This document shows, in pieces, positions 54,916 through 61,836 of a stretch of 64,000 bases of DNA. The stretch spans positions 1 to 64,000 of the forward strand of contig NZ_CVSX01000041.1 of assembly GCF_001180305.1 (NCBI RefSeq), given 5' to 3'. Position numbers and translations under genes: made by a program. Under the pieces are notes generated by a model, which saw nothing but the letters and a program-made list of their open reading frames with translations, was not told the origin of the DNA and did not search any database. The stretch comes from Prochlorococcus marinus (GTDB taxonomy: Bacteria > Cyanobacteriota > Cyanobacteriia > PCC-6307 > Cyanobiaceae). How positions within the stretch are numbered: the stretch's first letter is position 1; each line of letters starts with the position of its first letter.

Positions 54916-56238
54916 TTATATTATTAACATAAAAAATATAAGCGGCGCAGCAAACCTTACAAATGTTTTTCTAATAATATCTATATTATTTGCAATTTCT
55001 AACTTCTTTATCTCAGGAGGATATTTCAATATCACTTTGTCATAGACATCAAGATTTTGGGTTTTGTTAATATTTTTCCATGGTTCATCTTTATCTTCAG
55101 ACTTCTTATACCACTTCCAAAAATAATTTATTATCCTGTCTTCTCCCAATAATTTTATTTCATCCTTACTTATAAATCCCATATCGTGATTATATGTTTG
55201 TGTTTTTAAAATCATATAATCCTCATCGAATATCTTATAAAAAATCTTTCTTTGAGTCTCCTTAAATAATAAGAGGTTATTAAGTAGTTTATTTTGTAAA
55301 AATTTCCTATAGTGTCTCACTATTACTCTTGCTTTGTTGTTCCCAAGAGGAATATGATCTAAAACTTGTAAATATCTTGATGAAGAAGGATCTCCTTTGT
55401 AAATTAATATCCTTCCTGGAGGTATGTATTTTATCCGAATAAATTCTTTTGTAGGGTCATTCTTGTAATAATAAGTACTTTCAATGTATTTGGGATTAAT
55501 ATTAATTTTCTGGTTAAAACTAACTAGTACGTTTTTATTTACATCTTTATCAGGGATTGTATCGCCATGAACCCAAAAGATATGAAGTATATCTAGGTGA
55601 TTTTCAATAATCCTTGACCAATCACACTTGAAATCAACTAATACCTCCTCAAAGACATAATCCTTATGTGTAAACCCATTTTCATATAATTCGTAGTTAC
55701 TTATAGGTGTATCTTCACTTATGCTATTTAAATCAGTCTCAGATTTTTTAGAAAAATGTACAAAAATATATCCATTTTTTTCTGAAGTTTTGTATTGAGA
55801 TAAATGAATTCTTTTGGCGTAGTTATCGTAGTTATCATCAACTATATGTCGACATGTTATTCTGTCTAGATTTTGGCAACTTCCTCCAGATGAAAACTTA
55901 GCTCCATGATATGGGCAGGTTATTACTCCATCTGATAATGTTCCTCCAAAAAAGGAGGCTCCTCTATGTGGACAAATATTTTTAATGCACCTAACGTTTT
56001 TATTTTCATCTCTATAAAGAACAAGAGGTTCATCATAGAGCGAAAAATAATATAGTTTATTTTTTTTAAGTTCTTTAGAGGGACAAATTGCATACCAACC
56101 AAATAAACCTATATTTAATTCTTTTTGATTTTCTCTAATATCAAACGAGTCAATTTTTACTACCGTTCCTTTTTTAAATGGCTTAAGAACGGTATTAAAG
56201 TCTTTTGATTTAAAAAAATTAATTTGTCTGTTTTCCAT
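54916..56238 (-). CDS. Rieske non-haem iron oxygenase, pheophorbide a oxygenase-like
   Basis: The Rieske 2Fe-2S site is exact: Cys89-Pro-His91 and Cys108-Pro-Tyr-His111 in CPHRGASFFGG and CPYHGAKF. The mononuclear iron site follows as Asn213-x2-Asp216-x2-His219-x4-His224 (ENHLDILHIFWVHG). The C-terminus has a membrane segment (FAAPLIFFMLII). Length (440) and the C-terminal anchor resemble the PaO/Tic55/CAO group, which hydroxylates chlorophyll derivatives at membranes. The substrate is unknown. It is the first gene of a coupled unit with a membrane peptide and an ATPase. Confidence 0.87.
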   Translation of the reverse strand: MENRQINFFKSKDFNTVLKPFKKGTVVKIDSFDIRENQKELNIGLFGWYAICPSKELKKNKLYYFSLYDEPLVLYRDENKNVRCIKNICPHRGASFFGGTLSDGVITCPYHGAKFSSGGSCQNLDRITCRHIVDDNYDNYAKRIHLSQYKTSEKNGYIFVHFSKKSETDLNSISEDTPISNYELYENGFTHKDYVFEEVLVDFKCDWSRIIENHLDILHIFWVHGDTIPDKDVNKNVLVSFNQKININPKYIESTYYYKNDPTKEFIRIKYIPPGRILIYKGDPSSSRYLQVLDHIPLGNNKARVIVRHYRKFLQNKLLNNLLLFKETQRKIFYKIFDEDYMILKTQTYNHDMGFISKDEIKLLGEDRIINYFWKWYKKSEDKDEPWKNINKTQNLDVYDKVILKYPPEIKKLEIANNIDIIRKTFVRFAAPLIFFMLII

Positions 56239-56396
56239 AAATTAATTTCTTTTTTTAAATGACTGTTTATCTTTCGGAACTATAACCCAAGTAAATAATC
56301 AATTTCTTATAAAAAGAAAATTCTCTATTATTTGTAGCAATAATTATCTAGTTCTTGAAATATATTGAGCTCCAGTGATATTTATGTATATTTATT

Positions 56397-56591
56397 TCAT
56401 GTTTTTTGTATCTTTTGAGATTCTTTCAAATTTTTTATGTAATCAATAGCATCATCAATAGTTTTGTGGAAATTACATTGGCCCAAATAACAACCTATAA
56501 ATCTAAGGAATTTTCTCTTGCCACCACTAATTTCATATCTATGTATTGTTCCGCCATCAATAGGGGCATATATAAGTTCTGGTAATGCCAT
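56397..56591 (-). CDS. Small conserved hypothetical protein, 64 aa
   Basis: The 64-residue product (ALPELIYAPIDGGTIHRYEI and on) has two Cys (FIGCYLGQCNF), a Gly-Arg turn and a C-terminal helix TIDDAIDYIKNLKES. It looks like a small alpha/beta fold. No family recognised. It lies 158 bp upstream of the Rieske gene on the same strand. Confidence 0.6.
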   Translation of the reverse strand: MALPELIYAPIDGGTIHRYEISGGKRKFLRFIGCYLGQCNFHKTIDDAIDYIKNLKESQKIQKT

Positions 56592-56956
56592 ATTAATTTT
56601 GTATTGAATAATTAATTAAACAATAATTCATGTTCAATTACATTTCCAGAGTTAAATCCATATATTTAATAATAAATTTACTTATTTCTGGATAATTATT
56701 TACTGAATGCCAAAGTAGTATTTATTTTTATTAATAATAGAGATAAATTATAAATTATCACAAAGTATTTAGACCTTTTTAGAACGATTACCATATTAAT
56801 TCAAACTTTTAAATAAATATTTATAAATTTTTTATCTTTCAAAAAGATGAAATAGCTGTTAAGGTCAACAAATTTTAACTTCTATAATTTTTGATAAATT
56901 ATATTTTACACAGTTAATTTTTAAACTATATTTAACTAGCAATTTATGAAAAACTA
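56592..56956. other. Intergenic stretch, 365 bp, no gene seen
   Basis: Very A+T-rich, with stops in all frames. I found no RNA gene, clear terminator or long repeat. It probably holds the promoters for the two flanking divergent small genes. Confidence 0.5.
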
Positions 56957-57298
56957 ATGTTCAAAAAAGTTTTTATGATATTCATTTTTACTTTGCTTCT
57001 TCTATTTATTAGTCCAGTTTACTCTTTAGATACTTCCGCTCAAACTCTTGAAAAGTATACCAAAAAGATTTCTAATAAGTTTACTAGAACTTTCTGCAAC
57101 ACTAGCAAATTCGGTATTTCTTATGAAGGAGCTTTAGCATTCGCCATTGGAGAAACTAATAAGGAATTTAAAAATAATAAACTCAATAAGTTGATAGATT
57201 ATTCTCTACTAAAAAACTCTATAGTTAATGATTTAGAGAATAATTGTCAGGTTTATGATTTCTCTATTAATAGCTTGGAAAATTTAAAATTTAACTAA
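56957..57298 (+). CDS. Exported hypothetical protein, 113 aa
   Basis: A signal peptide covers about residues 1-23 (VFMIFIFTLLLLFISPVYS). The mature 90 residues include LEKYTKKISNKFTRTFCN, a repeated lysine/asparagine-rich helix and one further Cys (NNCQVYDF), so one disulfide is possible. Its pattern resembles small secreted picocyanobacterial proteins of unknown role. Alone on the plus strand in a region of small genes. Confidence 0.65.
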   Translation: MFKKVFMIFIFTLLLLFISPVYSLDTSAQTLEKYTKKISNKFTRTFCNTSKFGISYEGALAFAIGETNKEFKNNKLNKLIDYSLLKNSIVNDLENNCQVYDFSINSLENLKFN

Positions 57299-57320
57299 AA
57301 AAATTAAAATTATAAAAGTC

Positions 57321-57503
57321 TTATTTTTTACCTATCCAATCATTGGGTTTCTCCATCATCCATTCGAAAACCCCTTTTGCATCAAGGTTTTTAGATGAAT
57401 AAATAAACAAAATCGGAAATATTAAAATTACTGCTAGAATCACTGCCGATTCTATTTTACCGATCCCCATCTCAGTTAATGTTAAGGCAAAATAATTAAT
57501 CAT
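57321..57503 (-). CDS. Small membrane protein, 60 aa
   Basis: From the ATG the 60-residue product has one clear membrane segment (IESAVILAVILIFPILFIYS, about 17-36) and a charged C-terminus (VFEWMMEKPNDWIGKK). A TTG ten codons upstream could extend it. Function unknown. It is divergent from the next small membrane gene, with an inverted repeat between them. Confidence 0.6.
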   Translation of the reverse strand: MINYFALTLTEMGIGKIESAVILAVILIFPILFIYSSKNLDAKGVFEWMMEKPNDWIGKK

Positions 57504-57558
57504 TAATTTTATTGATGTAATATTTATTTCCAAATAATTTATAAAAAATATTTACATT

Positions 57559-57599
57559 ATTCACTATCTTATAAAAAATCTTAATTGTTTATAGTGAAT
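57559..57599. repeat. 9-bp inverted repeat between divergent small membrane genes
   Basis: ATTCACTAT at 57559-57567 and ATAGTGAAT at 57591-57599 are perfect complements separated by 23 bp. The arms lie 56 bp from the left start and 72 bp from the right start. A regulator operator or a stem-loop would both fit. Confidence 0.5.
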
Positions 57600-57670
57600 G
57601 GATATTTGTATAAAGTACCTATTTTATTGATTAAGACTTTTTAATAATTTAAATAATATGCAACTGATTG

Positions 57671-57820
57671 ATGGTTATGAATCATGAAATTATTTTTTTC
57701 ACACCTATTATTGCAGTATTGATTGGATTTATAATTTTTAAAATTTTAAAAAAAAGGAAAAGATCAGCTAAAAGTATTTATAAATTAATAGATGATTTAG
57801 AAAAAAAATATATATATTAA
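57671..57820 (+). CDS. Small membrane protein, 49 aa
   Basis: ATG-started frame reading VMNHEIIFFTPIIAVLIGF, IIFKILKKRKRSAKS and a C-terminal helix (IDDLEKKYIY). One membrane segment (about 7-26) followed by a basic stretch gives an N-out, C-in topology by the positive-inside rule. A second ATG at codon 3 is an alternative start. No family recognised. Confidence 0.5.
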   Translation: MVMNHEIIFFTPIIAVLIGFIIFKILKKRKRSAKSIYKLIDDLEKKYIY

Positions 57821-57841
57821 TCTTTTTCCCAATATTAAATA

Positions 57842-58138
57842 TTAATCAAATTCTATCCCAACTTCTTCTTTTAAATCTCTCTCCAAATCTGGAAGATGAG
57901 GTTCAACCCAATGATCTTTATTATCTATACCAGCTGCATTTACATAATCCATAATATGTTGATCCACTTGCTTGTAGAGATCATGCAGATTTAAATCCAT
58001 ACGAATATCATGTGCGATTTCAGATACTTGCTTTTCTGTTAGACAATGATCTGGGTGAAGTAAATCACAACATGGAATTCTCTTCTCAATCAATTCATTT
58101 AAATTGATTTTTATTTCGTAATCTTGATGTACAGTCAT
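57842..58138 (-). CDS. Acidic His-rich hypothetical protein, 98 aa
   Basis: The 98-residue protein has two Cys and a cluster of His (IPCCDLLHPDHCLTEKQ) that could bind metal, then helices (VSEIAHDIRMDLNLHDLYKQ, and DHWVEPHLPDLERDL). It is cytosolic as judged by the lack of a signal. I do not recognise the family. The CC-x4-H-x2-HC pattern is the noteworthy feature. Confidence 0.62.
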   Translation of the reverse strand: MTVHQDYEIKINLNELIEKRIPCCDLLHPDHCLTEKQVSEIAHDIRMDLNLHDLYKQVDQHIMDYVNAAGIDNKDHWVEPHLPDLERDLKEEVGIEFD

Positions 58139-58236
58139 TAATTTTATAGCTTTCTTGTAATTTTAATAATCTTTAAGGTTTTGTATATCTTTAGTCAAGA
58201 AATAAAGTTCTAAAAAACTTTACAGAATTTCTAAAT

Positions 58237-58272
58237 AATTAAATAAATAGATCTAATTAAATAAATAGATCT
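58237..58272. repeat. 18-bp perfect tandem duplication
   Basis: AATTAAATAAATAGATCT is present twice head-to-tail (58237-58254 and 58255-58272). It lies exactly across the 3' end and stop codon of the interrupted small membrane gene and copies its last codons. This looks like a recent replication-slippage duplication. Confidence 0.8.
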
Positions 58273-58406
58273 TCCAAGTCTTTATACAAATCATCATTTT
58301 CTTTCTGGTTATCCACAGGGTCATGGAGATCTAGTGAAACTTCTTTTTTTGAGTTGTAGTAAAGATATCCAAGAGCTCCTTAAAGAAAGGTTATTGGTAA
58401 AATCAT
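58257..58406 (-). pseudogene. Small membrane protein with in-frame stop at codon 9
   Basis: Read on the minus strand from 58406, the frame gives MILPITFL, then TAA (58380-58382), then GALGYLYYNSKKEVSLDL and on to EDLFI and a stop at 58257. Without the stop the first 17 residues make one plausible membrane or signal segment followed by an acidic, Asp/Glu-rich tail (DNQKENDDLYKDLEDL). A TTA-to-TAA change would explain it. The tail could also be translated from an internal start. Calling this a broken gene is inference. Confidence 0.45.
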
Positions 58407-58437
58407 TAGCATTTAGTTGACTTGCGTTGAATATAGT

Positions 58438-58466
58438 GCAACACTTATTACAGTCAAGTGCTGAAC
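58438..58466. repeat. Upstream arm of repeats flanking the RHH-like gene
   Basis: GCAACACTT (58438-58446) is the reverse complement of AAGTGTTGC at 58883-58891 just after the gene. AAGTGCTGAAC (58456-58466) recurs as AAGTGCAGAAC at 58893-58903. Both elements appear on each side of one gene, in the same order. Confidence 0.5.
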
Positions 58467-58482
58467 TTTTATTAATTTTTAA

Positions 58483-58881
58483 ATGCCTACCAAGAAAAAA
58501 AGAGTTGGTTTTATTCCCAGAGAAGATGTAATGAGACTAATTGATAAGTTGAGCATAGAGAACAATTTAAGCAATTCGAAAATAATAAGTATTCTGGTGG
58601 AGGAAGCACTTTCTATAAGAGGTATATTTATTAATAAAAATGTTAATGTAACTCAACCATATCAACTGAATCAGAATAATTCTCAAAACTTAACTGATAC
58701 TTCTAATAGCTTTATAGATAATGCAAAATTTTCAATTAATACTAAAGTAGGAAATCATTTTAATCCTATCAAATCAACCCATTTAAATGAAGCAAATCAA
58801 GAGCCTTTTGACTTGCAAACTTATAAAAAGTTTTTATCATTCCTTAAATTTCAGGAAATGATGGATAAATACGAAAATTAA
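58483..58881 (+). CDS. Ribbon-helix-helix-like hypothetical protein, 132 aa
   Basis: The first 48 residues (KKKRVGFIPREDVMRLIDKL, then NNLSNSKIISILVEEALSIRG) read as a strand, helix, turn and helix, the order expected of a ribbon-helix-helix DNA-binding domain. The rest is Asn-rich and probably disordered, ending in a short helix (KFLSFLKFQEMMDKYEN). It may be a small transcription factor controlling itself or neighbours; the flanking repeats fit that idea. Function is inferred from fold resemblance only. Confidence 0.6.
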   Translation: MPTKKKRVGFIPREDVMRLIDKLSIENNLSNSKIISILVEEALSIRGIFINKNVNVTQPYQLNQNNSQNLTDTSNSFIDNAKFSINTKVGNHFNPIKSTHLNEANQEPFDLQTYKKFLSFLKFQEMMDKYEN

Positions 58882-58882
58882 A

Positions 58883-58903
58883 AAGTGTTGCTAAGTGCAG
58901 AAC
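58883..58903. repeat. Downstream arm of repeats flanking the RHH-like gene
   Basis: AAGTGTTGC followed by T-overlapping AAGTGCAGAAC, beginning two bases after the gene's stop. Partner of the upstream arm: one element inverted and perfect over 9 bp, the other direct with one mismatch in 11 bp. Confidence 0.5.
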
Positions 58904-59008
58904 TGTGCGATAAATTAAAAATATATTTATGAGGGATTTACTTATTAGATATTATTTATCGCCGATTTTAAACCTAAATACTATTAATTTTTAAAAATAT
59001 TTATTCCT

Positions 59009-59323
59009 ATGAATTCATCTCTCCCAGTTTTATCTATAAATCTACTCCCTCCAGAAAAGTTATATTGTAATTTTAGTTATTGGAGTTCTTTTTTTTCTCA
59101 GGATATGCAAATTTTATGGGATAGAGCTCATGGAGTACCTTTAGAAAAACTGCCGAAAGGAGTTTCTGATATGATTTTTCCGTATTTATTGCTTGCACTT
59201 TCAGACTATAAGACATCTCAAATAAATAAAATGAAAGGAATAGGGTTAGACAATCTATTAAGCCTTTGGTTTGATAAGTACTTATTAAATAAAAATGGTT
59301 ACTTCGAGCTAATTAAAAAATAA
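59009..59323 (+). CDS. Hypothetical protein, 104 aa
   Basis: The 104-residue product (NSSLPVLSINLLPPEKLYCN and on) has an aromatic-rich first half (FSYWSSFFSQDMQILWDRAH), a conserved-looking PLEKLPKGVSD turn and a helical C-terminus (LSLWFDKYLLNKNGYFELI). No signal or membrane span is clear. I recognise no family. It stands alone on the plus strand 127 bp after the RHH-like gene. Confidence 0.6.
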   Translation: MNSSLPVLSINLLPPEKLYCNFSYWSSFFSQDMQILWDRAHGVPLEKLPKGVSDMIFPYLLLALSDYKTSQINKMKGIGLDNLLSLWFDKYLLNKNGYFELIKK

Positions 59324-59728
59324 TTTTTAAAAATAGCTTATTACATTATGAAATTTAATTGATACATAAAATTTATTGCAATTTAATCTTTTTAAGTGAT
59401 TTTTTTCGAATTGGCACATCAATAGCCTCGCTTAAAATTAATTAAGTTGTTTAATCATGATTTATTTAAATTTCTTTTTAGGAAATATGCGTATTAATAA
59501 TTTGATAATGCTAACTAGGAGAGATATAAAATAAATAAAAGCGAGATAAATGAAATTTAATTCAAAGACCCTTAGCTTGATATTAAATCTATTATTCTGC
59601 TTATTTATATTCATGATTTAGATAATTATTTTTTAATTCGTTTATTTTTTAATTTAAGAAATTAATATTCAAATTTTGTTGACTTTTATTGTTAATCGGA
59701 TGATAATAACGAAAATAAAAATTTTATT
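59324..59728. other. Intergenic stretch, 405 bp, with minor frames only
   Basis: Very A+T-rich. Its only coding-like content is a 23-residue frame at 59550-59621 (MKFNSKTLSLILNLLFCLFI and three more) that could be a membrane micro-peptide, and a 25-residue frame from about 59458. Neither can be supported beyond having an ATG. The right end holds a good promoter for the next small gene. Confidence 0.4.
59679..59707 (+). promoter_or_regulatory. Sigma70-type promoter of the 57-aa acidic protein gene
   Basis: TTGACT at 59679-59684 and GATAAT at 59702-59707 are separated by the ideal 17 bp. The expected start site is about 59713-59715, leaving a leader of about 15 bases to the GTG. It is the best-matching promoter I see in the window. 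Confidence 0.6.
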
Positions 59729-59902
59729 GTGAGTCCTCTTTTAGATACTTTTGACGATTTTGTTGATGATCTCCTCTTATCCGATTTAAATTTATTGAAT
59801 GGGGAAATTGATCTTCTACTTATGCAAGATTTATTTAATTCAATAGATTTGGAGCTTATAAATAATACAGATATTCAAGATAACGAATCATTAGCTGCTT
59901 GA
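59729..59902 (+). CDS. Small acidic hypothetical protein, 57 aa
   Basis: GTG-started frame of 57 residues rich in Asp and Leu: SPLLDTFDDFVDDLLLSDLN, then LLNGEIDLLLMQDLFNSIDL and an acidic end. It is strongly acidic and amphipathic, with repeated D-D-x-L patterns as in small protein-binding or regulatory peptides. A consensus promoter lies directly upstream, which raises the odds of expression. No family recognised. Confidence 0.5.
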   Translation: MSPLLDTFDDFVDDLLLSDLNLLNGEIDLLLMQDLFNSIDLELINNTDIQDNESLAA

Positions 59903-59907
59903 TTTTT

Positions 59908-60021
59908 ATGAAATTTTTTTACGAAAAGTTTTGGGTACCAGTTTTAGGTTTTATTCTGTCAAAATTTGTTTTTTTAATAGAAGGTAAAAAGCAAGATTCT
60001 AAAAATAAAAAACTAAATTGA
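59908..60021 (+). CDS. Small membrane peptide, 37 aa
   Basis: Begins 5 bp after the acidic protein's stop, so cotranscription is likely. It reads MKFFYEKFWVPVLGFILSKF, then VFLIEGKKQDSKNKKLN: an aromatic, hydrophobic N-terminal segment (about 9-24) and a basic tail, as for a single-pass membrane peptide. No family recognised. Confidence 0.42.
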   Translation: MKFFYEKFWVPVLGFILSKFVFLIEGKKQDSKNKKLN

Positions 60022-60158
60022 TATATAATTTTTCGCGTATAGTATTTCTAGATACATAATTTAAGTCAATATATTTTGATAACAACAAAAGTTGTACTTT
60101 AATTCTATGAATATATGCATGGTTGATATATAAAATAATTGCTTTTTAGCAAATTTAA

Positions 60159-60338
60159 ATGAACAAAATTAGTATGTTGAAGCCATATACAGTTTATTAC
60201 CGTGATTTTCAAAATATAAGATTAGAAAGTTGTTTTTATGCTTATGATGCTTACGAAGCTAGAACACTAGCTATGGAATTTAATAAATATATTAATGAGC
60301 ATCCAAATAGTATTGACCTTATAAGATGTGAAAAATGA
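60159..60338 (+). CDS. Small conserved hypothetical protein, 59 aa
   Basis: The 59-residue frame reads NKISMLKPYTVYYRDFQNIR, LESCFYAYDAYEAR, TLAMEFNKYINEHPNSIDL and IRCEK. This is a compact alpha/beta pattern with many aromatic residues, typical of a folded mini-protein. The YAYDAYEARTLAMEF stretch resembles small picocyanobacterial proteins of unknown function. It converges on urtE with a 35-bp gap. Confidence 0.55.
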   Translation: MNKISMLKPYTVYYRDFQNIRLESCFYAYDAYEARTLAMEFNKYINEHPNSIDLIRCEK

Positions 60339-60350
60339 ATAACATTTTCT

Positions 60351-60371
60351 AGTTATTTAAAAATAATAACT
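60351..60371. terminator. Weak A/T stem-loop between converging genes
   Basis: AGTTATT (60351-60357) pairs with AATAACT (60365-60371) around a 7-nt loop. The stem is almost all A-T, and no clean T run follows, so termination is uncertain. It lies between the 59-residue gene and urtE. Confidence 0.3.
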
Positions 60372-60373
60372 AT

Positions 60374-61084
60374 TTAAACACTTAAGAATTTATCAATAAC
60401 TGTTTGACTTAACTCACTAGTGTTCCCACTTGCAACAATTCCACCGCGTTGCATGGCATAATATCTATTTGCTTGCCTTACAAAATGCAAGTGTTGTTCA
60501 ACTAATAACACACCAATTCCAGTATCTCTAATTATCATATTAATTGCTTTTTCAATGTCTAAAACTATATTTGGCTGAATACCTTCCGTTGGCTCGTCAA
60601 GCAATAATAGTTTAGGTTTTCCTAATAATGCTCTTGCAATAGCAAGTTGTTGTTGCTGACCTCCACTGAGATCTCCTCCCTTCCTCTGTAGAAAGTCTTT
60701 TAAGATTGGGAATAAGTCATAAATAAATGGATCAATTTTTCTGTTCTTAGATAATCCACCTGGTAATGACTCCATTCCTAACATAAGGTTCTCTTCAACT
60801 GATAAGTAAGGAATAATTTCTCTGCCTTGAGGAACATAAGCCATTCCTTTTCTAGCCCTCTGATGAGGCGCCCTTCTATTAATATTTTCTCCAATCAAAA
60901 AAATATCGCCTTTTTTTTGCCTTAACAAACCGATAAGTGATTTTAATAAGGTTGTTTTCCCAACGCCATTTCTTCCAATAAGACAAACCATTTCTCCTGA
61001 TTTAACATTTAAATCTACGTCTCTGAGAATATGACTTTCGCCATAATATGTATTAAGTGATTTGATTTCCAGTAAATTTTCCAT
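60374..61084 (-). CDS. urtE: Urea ABC transporter ATP-binding protein UrtE
   Basis: One of the two ATPases of the high-affinity urea transporter. Walker A LIGRNGVGKTTLLKSL is near residues 36-51, the signature is LSGGQQQQLAIARAL, Walker B is LLLLDEPTEGIQPN and the switch is VEQHLHFV. Its 236 residues and the EGIQPN wording match UrtE and LivF-type ATPases. It lies 2 bp downstream of urtD, last gene of the urtBCDE run seen here. Confidence 0.94.
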   Translation of the reverse strand: MENLLEIKSLNTYYGESHILRDVDLNVKSGEMVCLIGRNGVGKTTLLKSLIGLLRQKKGDIFLIGENINRRAPHQRARKGMAYVPQGREIIPYLSVEENLMLGMESLPGGLSKNRKIDPFIYDLFPILKDFLQRKGGDLSGGQQQQLAIARALLGKPKLLLLDEPTEGIQPNIVLDIEKAINMIIRDTGIGVLLVEQHLHFVRQANRYYAMQRGGIVASGNTSELSQTVIDKFLSV

Positions 61085-61086
61085 AA

Positions 61087-61836
61087 TTAATCCTCAGGTC
61101 TTCCTAAATAAACTTCAATAACTTTTTGATCTTTTTGTATACTTTCCATTGTTCCCTCGCATAATACTGTCCCTTGATTCAATACTGAAACATTACTATC
61201 CAATCTTCTTATGAATTCCATATCGTGATCTATTACAACGACTGTATTTTCTCCAGATAAAGATTTTAATAAATCAGCAGTAAGATCAGTCTCTTCATCA
61301 GTTAGGCCAGCAACAGGTTCATCTACCAACATTAGATCAGGCTTCTGTCCAACTAACATAGCTATTTCAAGCCATTGTTTTTGACCATGAGATAAAGAAC
61401 CAGCTTTTGAATTCACTTTTTGGGTTAAATTAATAATTTTCAAAAGTCGTTCAATCTCATCTAGCTGCTCGGCTTTAATACTTTTATTTATTAGATTAAT
61501 GGGACTTTTAGGAGTTGTTACTGATATTTCAAGATTTTCTTTTACCGTAAGATTTTCAAAGATTCTTGGACTTTGAAACTTTCTCCCAACACCAAGTCGA
61601 GCAATTTTATGCTCCTTTTGACCAACTATGGATTTCCCTTTAAAAATGACTTCACCTATGGATGGTTTAACTTTTCCTGTTATTACATCAAGAAATGTTG
61701 TTTTACCTGCCCCGTTGGGTCCTATTACAGCTCTTAATTCTCCTTTTTTTAAATTTAAATTTAGTTTGTTGAGAGCTAAAAAACCCTCGAAACTAACAGT
61801 AATATCTATTAAATTTAGAAGATCTTTATTATTCAT
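61087..61836 (-). CDS. urtD: Urea ABC transporter ATP-binding protein UrtD
   Basis: Second ATPase, LivG-like. Walker A AVIGPNGAGKTTFLDVI, Q-loop RKFQSPRIFENLTVKEN, signature LSHGQKQWLEIAMLVG (His in place of Gly as in UrtD), Walker B LMLVDEPVAGLTDEE and VVIDHDMEFIRRL. Its 249 residues fit. The start overlaps the urtC stop by 8 bp. Confidence 0.94.
   Translation of the reverse strand: MNNKDLLNLIDITVSFEGFLALNKLNLNLKKGELRAVIGPNGAGKTTFLDVITGKVKPSIGEVIFKGKSIVGQKEHKIARLGVGRKFQSPRIFENLTVKENLEISVTTPKSPINLINKSIKAEQLDEIERLLKIINLTQKVNSKAGSLSHGQKQWLEIAMLVGQKPDLMLVDEPVAGLTDEETDLTADLLKSLSGENTVVVIDHDMEFIRRLDSNVSVLNQGTVLCEGTMESIQKDQKVIEVYLGRPED

Noticed and set aside
59458..59535. 25-codon frame starting MIYLNFFLGN
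   Set aside because: Too short and without domain, promoter or neighbour support; frequent by chance at this composition.
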